From positions 487,074 to 551,073 of the forward strand of contig CATOSK010000004.1 in assembly GCA_951812535.1 (NCBI GenBank): 64,000 nucleotides of DNA, written 5' to 3'. Of the stretch, positions 9,012-17,584 are shown one piece after another; position 1 is the stretch's first letter, and every line of letters begins with the position of its first letter. The position numbers and the translations under genes are program-made. Source of the stretch: an uncultured Dehalococcoidia bacterium (GTDB lineage Bacteria > Chloroflexota > Dehalococcoidia > Lucifugimonadales > UBA3495). Under the pieces are notes generated by a model that was not told where the DNA came from, made no database searches, and saw only the letters and a program-made list of their open reading frames with translations.

Positions 9012-9328
9012 CTCCCCTTTCCGGGTGGAAGTTACCATCGAATTTACAATCAGGGTTACGTCCAGGGTTACGTCGACGGAGGACGGGCGGTTTCAGAGCG
9101 CGGCTCGCCCACGAGTCCTGGATGGAGTCAGGCGGTGAGCCTTCACACCGAGAGAGGTGGGCAGGGAGACCGGTCCCCCCCGCTGAATGATCCGGCGAGG
9201 AGTAGAATCCTGGCGAAGACATTACAATACAATAGGGACCGGCGGGCACGGCGGCGGAACCCACGACGCAGGGCCTTCGCCGCTTTCCGGTCCCGGGGCC
9301 GGTATGGGCAATTAATGGAGGACAAGAG
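9012..9328. other. Intergenic region with 12-bp tandem repeat
   Basis: This gap lies between divergent genes. CAGGGTTACGTC occurs twice in tandem at 9051-9062 and 9063-9074, about 40 bp upstream of the oxidoreductase start, where a regulator could bind. Nothing else is clear except a ribosome site (GGAGGACAAGAG) directly before 9329. Confidence 0.6.
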
Positions 9329-10687
9329 ATGCCTGAGCTAAACGACTTGCTGGACCAGGTTGATGAAATGCGTGATGAGATCCTCGCGCTGGAGCAGGAC
9401 ATGGTCCGCATTCCCACGGTCAATACCGGATTCATGCCCACCGGCAACGAGACGGAGCTTTGCCGGTACATCGAAGGGTGGCTGGCCGAGGACGGTATAC
9501 CCTGCGAGATCATCGAGTCCGCGCCGGGCCGGGGCAACCTCATCGCGCGTCTGGAGGGCAGTTCCGGCCAGGCAGGGCTGATGTTCATGTCCCACCTGGA
9601 CGTGGTGCCGGTGGAAGAGGAGGAGAAGTGGAGGTTCCCGCCTTTCAGCGCCACGGTGGCGGATGGCCGGGTCTATGGGCGGGGCGCGTCGGACTGCAAG
9701 GGGCTGCTTACCTGCCAATTGATCGCACTGCGGATCCTCAAGCGGAACGGTGTCCCGCTCAACGACAGCCTCATCCTGGCTTCCTGCGCCGACGAGGAGC
9801 ATGGCGGGCGGTACGGGTTTGGCTGGATGGCAGAGAACCACCCGGAGAAGCTGGCAGCCCCCCTGGCGGTGAACGAAGGCGGTGGCGTCCCCATCGAGGC
9901 GGCGGGGAACCTGACCTATCTGCTGGGAGTGGGAGAGAAGGGCCGGCTGCAACTGGAGATCACGGTCCGGGGCGCGAGCGCCCATGCGTCAACTCCTTGG
10001 CAGGGGTCAAACGCGCTGTTCGGGCTCTCGGAGGTGGTGAAGCGGATCGAAGCGTACGAACCGGAGCGGGATACCTCCACCAGCTTGTTCCGGCACCTGT
10101 CGGTTTTCGCCATCGAAGACAGGCCGTCGGCAGCGAACATCGACCAGATTGTCGCGGATACCCAGGAGGCGAACCCCCGGTTCGCCTCGATTATGAGGGC
10201 GCTGTCCCGGATGACCATTACGCCCACCATGATCCAGGGGGGCATCAAGTCCAACAGCGTACCCGAATCGGTGCGCCTGACCTGCGACGTGCGCACTCTG
10301 CCCCATCAGGACGAGGCCTACGTCCGGCAGGAGTTGGGAAATATCCTGGACGGGATTCCGAACGTTGAGATTGACATCGACTATATGTCGGTCCCCAACG
10401 ATTCTCCCTTTGAGACCGATTTCGCCCAGCGCATCCAGATCAACACCGCCCGAGCCCTGGACCGGGACGACATCCAGTGGGTCCCGTCGCTGAGTACCGG
10501 GTTCACCGACTCCCGGTTCACACGGAACCTGGGCACCACCACCTACGGCATGGTCGGGTCCCACCCCGACGATGATCCGATGCTTCTGAACGTGCACGGA
10601 ACGGACGAATCGGTGGGCATTCGCAGCCTGATCAGCGGCTCTCGGATCATGCTGGCGCTGGCTTACGACATCCTGGCCGACAGGTAG
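9329..10687 (+). CDS. M20 family metallopeptidase / deacetylase
   Basis: This 452-residue enzyme belongs to the M20 family of di-zinc amidohydrolases (ArgE, DapE, carboxypeptidase G2, acetylornithine deacetylase-like). Metal and catalytic residues are visible: His89 and Asp91 in MSHLDVVPV, bridging Asp122 in GRGASDCKG, and the Glu-Glu pair 156-157 in CADEEHGG. The lid/dimerisation domain starts around GEKGRLQLEITVRGASAHASTP. A further zinc ligand is expected near the C-terminus, where GMVGSHPDDDP and NVHGTDESVGI are seen. Length is normal. The start has a strong ribosome site (GGAGGACAAGAG). No arginine or lysine biosynthesis genes are adjacent, so a general peptidase or N-acyl amino acid hydrolase is as likely as ArgE or DapE. 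Confidence 0.92.
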   Translation: MPELNDLLDQVDEMRDEILALEQDMVRIPTVNTGFMPTGNETELCRYIEGWLAEDGIPCEIIESAPGRGNLIARLEGSSGQAGLMFMSHLDVVPVEEEEKWRFPPFSATVADGRVYGRGASDCKGLLTCQLIALRILKRNGVPLNDSLILASCADEEHGGRYGFGWMAENHPEKLAAPLAVNEGGGVPIEAAGNLTYLLGVGEKGRLQLEITVRGASAHASTPWQGSNALFGLSEVVKRIEAYEPERDTSTSLFRHLSVFAIEDRPSAANIDQIVADTQEANPRFASIMRALSRMTITPTMIQGGIKSNSVPESVRLTCDVRTLPHQDEAYVRQELGNILDGIPNVEIDIDYMSVPNDSPFETDFAQRIQINTARALDRDDIQWVPSLSTGFTDSRFTRNLGTTTYGMVGSHPDDDPMLLNVHGTDESVGIRSLISGSRIMLALAYDILADR

Positions 10688-10828
10688 AAACCGCCGGGGG
10701 GACAGTGCCAGACAGTTGCTATCGGTGCAATATGCGTCCGCAGCCGGTATGATATAGGCTGTTGTGTGGACTGGCCGTTGGCATACCCTGAAATGTGTCA
10801 GACCCAGTGAGAGAGCGGAGGATCCTCG

Positions 10829-11131
10829 ATGACTACTACCAATGCGCTGGATGACAGGTTCGACGACGCCGAAAGGGGTCTGGAATGGCTCGAGAAGCTA
10901 GAGGCTCTTCAGTCCCGGTCCGCCTCCGACCGGGCCGCTTTCGAAGTCGCTGAATACGTGATGAAACTCCGGACCGCGGTCACCGAGTTGGCCGGAGACC
11001 GGACCACCTCTCAGTTGACCCAGGCCATTGGGCCGGAGACCGCCCGCCTTGTCGAGGAATTGCGCCAGGCGGGTGAAAACGACTACTGGAACACCAGGAT
11101 ACGTCCCGCCCTTCTCAAATCCGACACCTGA
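10829..11131 (+). CDS. Hypothetical protein, 100 aa, helical
   Basis: The short protein is charged and predicted helical (DDAERGLEWLEKLEALQSRSASDRAAFEVAEYVMKLRTAV), with no signal or membrane segment and no motif I recognise. The ATG is preceded by GAGCGGAGGATCCTCG, a reasonable ribosome site. Coding-like codon use and a clean start and stop support it. It lies 141 bp after the M20 peptidase and is followed by about 500 bp without a gene. No function is proposed. Confidence 0.6.
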   Translation: MTTTNALDDRFDDAERGLEWLEKLEALQSRSASDRAAFEVAEYVMKLRTAVTELAGDRTTSQLTQAIGPETARLVEELRQAGENDYWNTRIRPALLKSDT

Positions 11132-11635
11132 CGAACCGGCTCCCGCTCCCGGCAGCCGGTCCCAGAGCCTCGAGTATCTTCAGGACGCGGAAGAGACCGA
11201 GCCCGGTTCCTCGTGCAAGGGTGCGCCGCTTCAGTTGGCTCCACCTTGACCTCCACCCTTGCGGACCCTCCGCGCCCGACTCCCTGTCCGAACTCCCGTC
11301 CCCCTTCTCCTGGAGGCGCCTGCTCCTCCGTGGATGGCGATGAGTGTAACCGCGGGCCGGAAACTCTGGGAGCCGTTGTTGTTTTTGGTTACGCCTCTCC
11401 GAATGTCGTAACCCCGCCTTATCCTTCCCCTCTTCCCCTCGACTGAATGGCAGGCACACCCGAATCTTGGCCCATTGACGAATTTAGTCAAAACAAGCGG
11501 CCTTCAACATCCTTGACTATCCACATCCGCAACCATTCTTTGTTAATATCCGATTATTCCGGCGGCTTGACAGAAAATTCCCGCTTAAATATTATGAGTC
11601 GGGAATCGACAAAAAAACGACGGAGAGCGTCAACA
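11132..11635. other. 504-bp intergenic region
   Basis: No supported gene. From about 11480 to 11600 the sequence becomes AT-rich, typical of a promoter region for the regulator that follows. An in-frame extension of the regulator is open upstream to 11447, but it looks non-coding and lacks family resemblance. Confidence 0.55.
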
Positions 11636-12076
11636 ATGGACGAACTAGACCGCAAAATCATTGCCCTGCTGCAAATGGACGGGCGGGCATCCAACGCCAA
11701 GATTGCCCGGGAGGTCGGGGTCAGCGAGGGCACCGTGAGGCGCCGTCTCCGCCGCCTTATCCAGGACGACGTGGTCAACGTCGTCGCCGTTCCCAACCTC
11801 GAAAAGCTGGGATATGCCACCACCGCCCTCATCGGCCTGCAGACCGGACCCGGAAAGTCCGATGCTGTCGCCGAAGCCATCGCCACCCTCCAGGAATCCC
11901 ACTACGTCGCCGTCACCACCGGCGCATACGACGTCTTCGTTTGGGCAGGCCTGGAGTCCGCCGAGGGATTGGGACAGTTCCTCCGCACCAAGATCGGCAT
12001 AATCGACGGAGTCCAGCGTACCGAGACCTTCGTCAACCTGTCCATCAAGAAGCGCACCTCCGGCCTCGTCCTCTAA
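11636..12076 (+). CDS. Lrp/AsnC family transcriptional regulator
   Basis: This 146-residue protein has the Lrp/AsnC form. The N-terminal winged helix-turn-helix reads MDELDRKIIALLQMDGRASNAKIAREVGVSEGTVRRRLRRL-type sequence (about residues 1-45), and the C-terminal RAM domain follows, with ATTALIGLQTGPGK and TGAYDVFVWAGLES. These proteins sense amino acids or related ligands and form dimers to octamers. The start at 11636 gives the normal length for the family; an ATG at 11594 would add 14 basic residues. GGAGAG lies nine bases upstream. Targets are unknown. The next gene, a ferredoxin, has its own promoter. Confidence 0.92.
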   Translation: MDELDRKIIALLQMDGRASNAKIAREVGVSEGTVRRRLRRLIQDDVVNVVAVPNLEKLGYATTALIGLQTGPGKSDAVAEAIATLQESHYVAVTTGAYDVFVWAGLESAEGLGQFLRTKIGIIDGVQRTETFVNLSIKKRTSGLVL

Positions 12077-12192
12077 TTGGGCGTCACCTCGGACGAGAAG
12101 CAGGCTCGGCCTTTACCGGTCGAGCCTCTTTTCTGGGCCGTCGCACCTTCCGCGAGACCATCTGAAACCCTCCTATACTTGTCTCCCTATTC

Positions 12193-12221
12193 TTGCAACG
12201 CTATTTTCCTGAGTTTATAAT
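12193..12221 (+). promoter_or_regulatory. Sigma70-type promoter for ferredoxin
   Basis: TTGCAA at 12193-12198 and TATAAT at 12216-12221 are separated by 17 bp, in an AT-rich stretch. Transcription would start near 12228, about 70 bases before the ferredoxin start. Confidence 0.8.
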
Positions 12222-12299
12222 TATGTCGCCAATGTCCCTGCCTCCGCCGGTCGGCGGACAAGTGCGGCGACCAGGAAAATTCCAGAGGAGCAACTACGA

Positions 12300-12569
12300 A
12301 TGACCTATATAATTACCGAGCCTTGCGTCGGTGTGAAGGATGCCGCCTGCGTGGACGTCTGCCCGGTGGACTGCATCTACACCCGGGACTCCGACGACAT
12401 GTTCTACATCAACCCCGACGAGTGCATCGACTGCGCCGCCTGCGAGCCGGTCTGCCCCGTAACCGCCATCTTCGCCGAAGACGCCGTGCCCGAAACCTGG
12501 AACGACTACATCGCCAAGAACTACGACTACTTCAAGGACACCGACCCCTCCACCCTGCAGCGGAAGTAG
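12300..12569 (+). CDS. fdxA: Seven-iron ferredoxin ([3Fe-4S][4Fe-4S])
   Basis: The 89-residue protein carries eight cysteines in the pattern of bacterial seven-iron ferredoxins. Cys9, Cys17, Cys21 and Cys25 are in CVGVKDAACVDVCPVDC and Cys42, Cys45, Cys48 and Cys52 in CIDCAACEPVCP. The position that is a free cysteine or fourth ligand in 2[4Fe-4S] types is Val12, which supports a 3Fe cluster at site one. It is a soluble low-potential electron carrier; partner unknown. The C-terminal tail (NDYIAKNYDYFKDTDPSTLQRK) is like FdxA of actinobacteria and Thermus. GAGGAG lies just upstream of the ATG. A promoter (12193) and terminator (12598) mark it as a single-gene transcript. Confidence 0.94.
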   Translation: MTYIITEPCVGVKDAACVDVCPVDCIYTRDSDDMFYINPDECIDCAACEPVCPVTAIFAEDAVPETWNDYIAKNYDYFKDTDPSTLQRK

Positions 12570-12597
12570 TCCCGCTCAACTCCCCCTCGAAAGCAGA

Positions 12598-12630
12598 CCC
12601 TCGGAGACTCGACTCCGGGGGTTTTTTCTT
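12598..12630 (+). terminator. Rho-independent terminator after ferredoxin
   Basis: CCCTCGGAG and CTCCGGGGG form a 9-bp stem (one G-T pair) with loop ACTCGA, followed directly by TTTTTTCTT. Confidence 0.9.
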
Positions 12631-12668
12631 GCCCCTGACCGGCCGGCCATCATGTCCCCGCCGGCTCA

Positions 12669-13367
12669 TCAACCAAGGTCGTCGAGGCACTCGTCGAGGG
12701 GCTTGTTGATGCAGGTGAAGATGGGGGTGTCGCGGAGGGTGTAGGGGCGGGCGCGGGACTCCCGGAGCTCCATTACGAGGTCCAGGAAAACGCCTGGATC
12801 GTCCGTTTCGAAGCCCAGGACAAACTCCTGGTCGTCGAGGCCGAAGGAGTAGGACGTGCTGATCTTGACCTGGGGGTACTTGTGCCCGATCACGAAATGT
12901 TCATTCATCAGGACCTGCCGCTCTTCCATGGGGAGCTGGTACCAGTCGTTGGTCTTGACGAAGGGGTAGACGAACAGGTACTTCCGCCCCACCATCCGCA
13001 TCGTCGCGTTGCCCGTCCCCTCCTGGCCCTCATGCTGGTGGTCGTCGATGTAGGCCGACCGCCGCGTCATCGCCAGGTAGGAATGGGGGGTGGCCAGGTA
13101 TTTTCCCAGCTCCGTGCGGTTGATCCGGGCGCTCAGCTCGTTCACCGCCTCCACCGTTGGGCTCACCTTCCAGAGCAGCAGGTCCGCGTCCCCACGGGTC
13201 CCCACCAGGCTGTAGCTGGAAACATCCACCCGCGGCGCGAACTCCTCCAGCACCTCGGCGAACTGGGCCTTGCTCCTCTCCCGGCGCTCCTCGGTCAGGC
13301 CCCGCCACTCCGGGGTCACCTTGTAGAAGGTGTACTTCACAAAATCCCTACGCCCTTCCTGTGTCAT
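12669..13367 (-). CDS. hemQ: Chlorite dismutase-fold heme protein, HemQ-like coproheme decarboxylase
   Basis: This 232-residue protein matches the HemQ branch of the chlorite dismutase family, which decarboxylates coproheme III to heme b in the coproporphyrin-dependent pathway. The signature YLFVYPFVKTNDWYQLPMEER contains the expected catalytic tyrosine region (Tyr134), and MNEHFVIGHKYP provides the proximal heme ligand, most likely His157. Absence of the distal arginine typical of true chlorite dismutases cannot be verified by eye. The ATG at 13367 has GGGAGG seven bases upstream. It is convergent with the ferredoxin gene. HemW lies elsewhere in the window (56829), but other heme genes are not present. 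Confidence 0.9.
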   Translation of the reverse strand: MTQEGRRDFVKYTFYKVTPEWRGLTEERRERSKAQFAEVLEEFAPRVDVSSYSLVGTRGDADLLLWKVSPTVEAVNELSARINRTELGKYLATPHSYLAMTRRSAYIDDHQHEGQEGTGNATMRMVGRKYLFVYPFVKTNDWYQLPMEERQVLMNEHFVIGHKYPQVKISTSYSFGLDDQEFVLGFETDDPGVFLDLVMELRESRARPYTLRDTPIFTCINKPLDECLDDLG

Positions 13368-13491
13368 TCTCGCCTCCCAAGCGCCGATTGGCCCCCCGGA
13401 CCAGCCGTTTCGGGATGCATCATACCAACCGACTCACGTGCCCGCCAACCGGCCGAACCGGGAGATCACGAGGCATTACCCTTGATGTATA

Positions 13492-13550
13492 CAACAGTTG
13501 CAGACAAGAAATACAGGCACCGTCGTGCGGCACCTGCATGGTGGTAACTA
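13492..13550 (+). repeat. Diverged intergenic repeat, copy A
   Basis: This stretch shares about two thirds of its bases, without gaps, with 58720-58779. The best block is CCGTCGTGCGGCACCTGCAT here and CCGTGCTGCGGCATCTGCAT there. A small hairpin (ACC...GGT) can form in both. Confidence 0.45.
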
Positions 13551-13587
13551 CCCTATGCTGCAGGCCCGGGTCCCCGACTCATTTCAA

Positions 13588-13615
13588 TTGCAATAACCCC
13601 CGTTACTGATACAAT
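13588..13615 (+). promoter_or_regulatory. Sigma70-type promoter for NHL-repeat gene
   Basis: TTGCAA at 13588-13593 and TACAAT at 13610-13615 are 16 bp apart. The predicted start of transcription is about 80 bases before the ATG at 13701. Confidence 0.65.
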
Positions 13616-13700
13616 CTGTCCGGAAGCTCCACCCGGAGCGGTCTCCCCGCCCGGGTCGTCTATCCCCCCGACAACCCAATTCAAAACGCGAGGTGACGTC

Positions 13701-14648
13701 ATGGTCCAACTGGGCGCCGAGCAATACACCTACGAAATCGCCGAAGGATGGGGCAATCTGCCCGACGGCTGGAAATTCAAGGAAGTCGCCGCCGTCGGAG
13801 TTGACGCCAACGACAACGTCTACGCCTTTAACCGCGGCGAACATCCCATGATTGTCTTCGACAAGAGCGGCAACTTCCTTCGCTCCTGGGGCGAGGGCGT
13901 CTTTCCCCGCGCCCACGGAATCACCATGAACCCGGACGACACCATGTTCTGCACCGACGACGGCGACCACACCGTCCGCAAGTGCACCCTGGACGGAAGG
14001 GTCCTCTTCACCCTGGGCATCAGCGGACAGCCCGCCCCCTTCATGAGCGGCGACCCCTTCAACCGCTGCACCCACGTTGCCGTCGACCCGCGCAATGGCG
14101 ACTTCTACGTCACCGACGGATACGGCAACGCCCGGGTCCACAAGTACTCGCCCGACGGCAACCACCTCTTCTCCTGGGGCGAGTCCGGCACCGGCCCGGG
14201 CGAGTTCAACATCGCCCACAACGTCTGCACCGACCGGGAAGGCTGGGTCTACGTGGCAGACCGGGAGAACCACCGCGTCCAGATCTTCGACTCCAACGGC
14301 AAGTTCGAGACCCAGTGGACCAACATGGCCCGTCCCTGCGGACTGCACATCAACCAGGAAACCGGGCTGGTCTACGTTGGCGAACTCGGCGCTGCCATCG
14401 GCGCCAACCTGGCCGCCACCGGGCTGGGCCCCCGCATCAGCATCTACAACACCTCGGGGAACGTCATCGCCCGCCTGGGCAACCAGGGCGAGGGCTTCGA
14501 TACCGGCAAGTTCGTCGCCCCCCACGGCGTGTGCATCGACTCCCGCGCCGACATCTACGTCGGCGAAGTTTCCTGGACCCACACCCGCAGCTACTCCAAC
14601 CCGCCCGACGACCCCCGCACCCTCCAGAAGCTGGTCAAGAAAGGCTAG
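13701..14648 (+). CDS. NHL-repeat beta-propeller protein
   Basis: The 315-residue protein is a beta-propeller of NHL repeats, as in peptidyl-alpha-hydroxyglycine amidating lyase and bacterial 6-bladed propellers. Blades repeat a pattern such as GVDANDNVYAFNRGEHPMIVFDKSGNF, then HGITMNPDDTMFCTDDGDHTVRKC, then VCTDREGWVYVADRENHRVQIFDSNG and HGVCIDSRADIYVGEV. No signal peptide or membrane segment is visible, so it is probably cytoplasmic. The ATG has GAGGTGACGTC upstream. The catalytic role cannot be told; related genes in Chloroflexota are often next to degradation enzymes. It is followed after 114 bp by a ComB-type phosphatase on the same strand. Confidence 0.88.
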   Translation: MVQLGAEQYTYEIAEGWGNLPDGWKFKEVAAVGVDANDNVYAFNRGEHPMIVFDKSGNFLRSWGEGVFPRAHGITMNPDDTMFCTDDGDHTVRKCTLDGRVLFTLGISGQPAPFMSGDPFNRCTHVAVDPRNGDFYVTDGYGNARVHKYSPDGNHLFSWGESGTGPGEFNIAHNVCTDREGWVYVADRENHRVQIFDSNGKFETQWTNMARPCGLHINQETGLVYVGELGAAIGANLAATGLGPRISIYNTSGNVIARLGNQGEGFDTGKFVAPHGVCIDSRADIYVGEVSWTHTRSYSNPPDDPRTLQKLVKKG

Positions 14649-14762
14649 CCTGAGCGTGATAGCAGTTTGGGCGCGGGATGCCATTTCCGCGCCCGCCGTT
14701 CATTCGGGCCACTTCCTTCAGACCAATTGCTTCGGACCACTCCTCAACACAAAGGACCAACC

Positions 14763-15452
14763 ATGGAAATCACCGTAGGCAGCCTGGTTCGGGACGCGCG
14801 GGAGGCCACCGGCGCAGCCATCATCATAGACGTCTTCCGCGCCTTCACCACCGCCGCCATCGTCTTCGACCACGGCGCATCCCACATAACCCTGGTGGCC
14901 GAGGTCGAGGAAGCCCTCGACCTGCGAAGCCGGGGAATCGGCGACATCCTCATGGGAGAGGTTGACGGAAAGCGTCCCGATGGGTTCGACTACGGCAACT
15001 CTCCCTACGAGGTCTCCCAGGTGGACTTCACTGGCAAGCACATCGTCCAGTCGACCCGGGCCGGCACCGTGGGAGTCGCCTCCGCGTCCAATGCCGAGAC
15101 CATCTATCTGGGATCACTGGCTGTCGCCCAAGCCACCGTCAACGCCGTGCTGGCCGACGCCCCGCCCTCCGTCTCAATCATCGCCATGGGGGACCGGGGC
15201 CGCTACCGCTCCGACGAGGATGAGCAGTGCGCCCTCTATCTTCGCAATCTCCTCCAGGGACGCCAGCCAGACCCCGACGCCGTCCGTTCCCTGGTGCTCA
15301 CCGGCAACGACACCCCCAAGTTCTTCGACGAAACCCAGCCCCAGTACCACCCCCAGGACGTGGAGCTGGCGTTGCAGATCAGCCGCTACCCCTTCGCGAT
15401 GAAGGTTACGCGGGAGGACGGCCTCCCCGTCGCCCGCCAATACACCCTATAA
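14763..15452 (+). CDS. 2-phosphosulfolactate phosphatase-like protein (ComB family)
   Basis: This 229-residue protein matches the ComB family. The typical start IIIDVFRAFTTAAIVFDHGA, then GEVDGKRPDGFDYGNSPYEV, STRAGTVGVASASNAETIYLGSL and IIAMGDRGRYRSDEDEQCALYL are family signatures, including the acidic Mg-binding residues. ComB from methanogens hydrolyses 2-phosphosulfolactate to sulfolactate in coenzyme M synthesis, but bacterial homologs are common where no coenzyme M is made, so the substrate here is open. The ATG at 14763 is preceded by AAAGGA; longer readings lack support. A palindrome follows the stop codon. Confidence 0.85.
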   Translation: MEITVGSLVRDAREATGAAIIIDVFRAFTTAAIVFDHGASHITLVAEVEEALDLRSRGIGDILMGEVDGKRPDGFDYGNSPYEVSQVDFTGKHIVQSTRAGTVGVASASNAETIYLGSLAVAQATVNAVLADAPPSVSIIAMGDRGRYRSDEDEQCALYLRNLLQGRQPDPDAVRSLVLTGNDTPKFFDETQPQYHPQDVELALQISRYPFAMKVTREDGLPVARQYTL

Positions 15453-15464
15453 ATTCAGGGGGGT

Positions 15465-15484
15465 TTGGGGGATGAATCCCCCAA
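15465..15484 (+). terminator. Hairpin after comB-like gene
   Basis: TTGGGGGAT and ATCCCCCAA are perfectly complementary with a minimal loop, twelve bases after the stop. There is no T-tract, so termination is only probable. Confidence 0.5.
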
Positions 15485-15553
15485 CGTGCCCGGGTCTTAG
15501 AGGGTGTGTGAGAACAAGCGTACGCTCCCATGTTGGCTGTGACTCTCGAGGCG

Positions 15554-15593
15554 GACGGGGGTCTGGATTCCCGCCTGCGCGGGAATGACGGGA
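15554..15593 (+). repeat. Dispersed palindromic repeat (CCCGCCTGCGCGGG type)
   Basis: GGGGTCTGGATTCCCGCCTG followed by CGCGGGAATGACGGGAG forms a strong hairpin. A shorter partial copy (GGCGGGAATGACGGGAGGG) follows directly. The same sequence recurs at 18310, 25374, 29519, 34354, 35294, 60822 and six times at 58845-59276. Here it lies between two convergent genes. Confidence 0.9.
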
Positions 15594-15643
15594 GAGTTGG
15601 CGGGAATGACGGGAGGGCAAATGGGTATTTCTCATACACTCTC

Positions 15644-16789
15644 TTACGCTCCCTTGAACCTCTCCACCGCCAGATGCTCCAACCCGGGCACGCCGGATTC
15701 GCCACGCAGGACCAAGTCCGCCGCCCCGGCACACATCCCAGTGCTCCATAGAATCCCCTTGCGTCCCCCGCCGGTAACGACGTAGAGGTTGTCCCAGCCC
15801 GGAACCTTCCCCACAACGGGCATCCCGTCGGCGGAAAGGGGACGGAGGCAGGCGGTCTGCTGCACCAGTTCTGCCTCCGCCAACGATGGCGCCATCATCA
15901 GAAGGTCGCCCATCACCTTGTCCCGTCCCGCGCCGGTCGTTTCCTCGTCGAACCCGGCCTCCTCTTCCGTGGTGCCCGCCCAGATGAGGCCGTCGGGTTT
16001 GGATGCGGCGTAGCTGCCCCGGTAGTTCAGAGAAGCCACCATCGGGTTTTCCCGCAGTTGCAGCCGGATGATCTGCCCCTTGAGAGGACGCACCGGAATC
16101 TCCACCCCGCACCATGCCGACATGCCCCCAACCCAGGGCCCGCCCGCCAGGACCACCACGCCGGCCTCCAATTCCCCGGTCTCCAGCTTGACGCCGCGGC
16201 ACCTGCCGCCCTCCCCCAGCAGCCCGGTCACCCGCCGTTGCACCATCCCGGCCCCATGTTTCTCCGCCGCCTGGGCTGCCGCCAGGTTGTAACGGTAGGC
16301 TTCCACCGCACCCGTGCCCTGGGCGCAGGCCGCCCCGGCGCAATCGGGATTGGTCCTCGGCTCCGCCTTAACCGCCTCCGCGGCGTCCAGCCATTCCACA
16401 CGGAAACCCGGCACCCTGGACTGCCATTCCAGGTCGGACCGAAGGTTCTTGGCCTCGTCCTCGGTGAAAGCCAGGTTGAGCCGGTCCCGCAGGTGGAACT
16501 GCGTGTCTATCCCCGTATCTTCCCTCAGTTCTTCGTGGATGGTCTGGTGCCGGTTGAAACACCAGACACTGAAGTCCAGCAGGGGGTCGGGAATTCCGCT
16601 GCCGTCCAGCGGGCCCAGGCCCCCGAAGGCAAACCCCGAAGCATGGCTCCCCACCGAGTCCGCCTCCAGCACCGTAACCTTCATCCCTCCCCGGGCCAGG
16701 AACAGCGCCGCCAGGCATCCGGCGATCCCTCCGCCCACCACGATTGCGTCGGGGAGTGCGCCACCCGGGGAGTCCGCTTGAATCGTCAT
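15644..16789 (-). CDS. FAD-dependent amine/amino acid oxidoreductase (DAO family)
   Basis: The 381-residue protein belongs to the glycine/D-amino acid oxidase family. The FAD-binding dinucleotide motif IVVGGGIAGCLAALFLARGG is at residues 16-35 and is followed by VTVLEADSVGSHASGFAFGGLG. A second conserved stretch, VVVLAGGPWVGGMSAWCGVEIPVRPLKGQIIRLQ, and the C-terminal PVVGKVPGWDNLYVVTGGGRKGILWSTGMCAGAADLVL complete the fold. Substrates of this family include sarcosine, glycine, D-amino acids and related secondary amines; none can be chosen here. It is transcribed alone on the minus strand. The start lies within a GC-rich context without an obvious strong ribosome site. Confidence 0.92.
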   Translation of the reverse strand: MTIQADSPGGALPDAIVVGGGIAGCLAALFLARGGMKVTVLEADSVGSHASGFAFGGLGPLDGSGIPDPLLDFSVWCFNRHQTIHEELREDTGIDTQFHLRDRLNLAFTEDEAKNLRSDLEWQSRVPGFRVEWLDAAEAVKAEPRTNPDCAGAACAQGTGAVEAYRYNLAAAQAAEKHGAGMVQRRVTGLLGEGGRCRGVKLETGELEAGVVVLAGGPWVGGMSAWCGVEIPVRPLKGQIIRLQLRENPMVASLNYRGSYAASKPDGLIWAGTTEEEAGFDEETTGAGRDKVMGDLLMMAPSLAEAELVQQTACLRPLSADGMPVVGKVPGWDNLYVVTGGGRKGILWSTGMCAGAADLVLRGESGVPGLEHLAVERFKGA

Positions 16790-16965
16790 GAAACCGCCTC
16801 CTCAGGCCGGAAAACTTGGATGGGACTATCCCTCCCGGATCCCAAGAAACCCACGGGACAGGGAGCCGGGCAGCAAGGGGTTGGCGCCGGGGCCCTTATC
16901 CAGCCAGCCAACGATGATATAGAATTGTTCGTGCCAGTCAACTGCTTCTCCCTACGAGGTCCTTC

Positions 16966-17076
16966 TTGAGGAACAACCGCTGCGCCGCCAACACCTGCTT
17001 GATAGTGGGAATGCTGTTGGCCACCCTCCTCCTACTGTCCGTCGTCGTCTGCCGCATCACCGGGCTGGGATTCTAG
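16966..17076 (+). CDS. Possible 36-residue single-span membrane protein
   Basis: From a TTG at 16966 the frame reads LRNNRCAANTCLIVGMLLAT, then LLLLSVVVCRITGLGF and TAG. A basic N-terminus is followed by a 19-residue hydrophobic segment, which is the form of a small inner-membrane protein. ACGAGG lies upstream at a workable distance. It sits in a 429-bp gap between two minus-strand genes, the rest of which holds nothing I can identify. Chance cannot be excluded for such a short frame. Confidence 0.3.
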   Translation: MRNNRCAANTCLIVGMLLATLLLLSVVVCRITGLGF

Positions 17077-17218
17077 GAATCCCTCGCGTCCCGGCGGAAC
17101 CCCGTCTTGTCTGCGAAGGCAGGGCCTGCCACCGCAGGACCGGGGACACGGTCCCCGTGCCGACTCCGCTGAAACATCCGCCAGGAGACCCACACCGTGG
17201 AGCGAACGGGCCTGCCCC

Positions 17219-17584
17219 CTACCCCTCCACCGCATTCTCCACGTGATTGATCCGCGCTTTCCCCCGCGAATCCACCCGCACCGCGACCAGGTCAATCCGC
17301 CACGCAGCGTCCTCCATGCCCCGTTCCTGAAGGAACGTCTGCGCCGTCTCCACCAAGCGCCGCGCCTTCCCCTCCGTCACCGACTCCTCGGGAGACCCGA
17401 AGGCGTTGCCGGAGCGCGTCCTCACCTCCACGAACACCAACTCATCCCCCGAACGCGCCACGATATCCACCTCGCCCCACCGGCAGCGGTAGTTGCTTTC
17501 GAGGATACTGAAGCCCTTGTCCGCCAGGAACCGCCGGGCCAGTTCCTCTCCCCGGTTGCCGAGGCCGGCCCGGCTCCGCGGCAT
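17219..17584 (-). CDS. yraN: YraN family (UPF0102) nuclease-fold protein
   Basis: The 121-residue protein is a YraN family member with the restriction-endonuclease-like fold. The family motif is clear: GNRGEELARRFLADKGFSILE, NYRCRWGEVDIVARSGDELVFVEVRTRSG (Glu38, Asp40, Glu53 and the following basic residue form the usual metal-binding site) and ARRLVETAQTFL. The cellular role of the family is not settled. The ATG overlaps the stop codon of the RNase HII gene by one base (TGATG), so the two are translated as a coupled pair. The rnhB-yraN arrangement is common in bacteria, which supports both calls. Confidence 0.93.
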   Translation of the reverse strand: MPRSRAGLGNRGEELARRFLADKGFSILESNYRCRWGEVDIVARSGDELVFVEVRTRSGNAFGSPEESVTEGKARRLVETAQTFLQERGMEDAAWRIDLVAVRVDSRGKARINHVENAVEG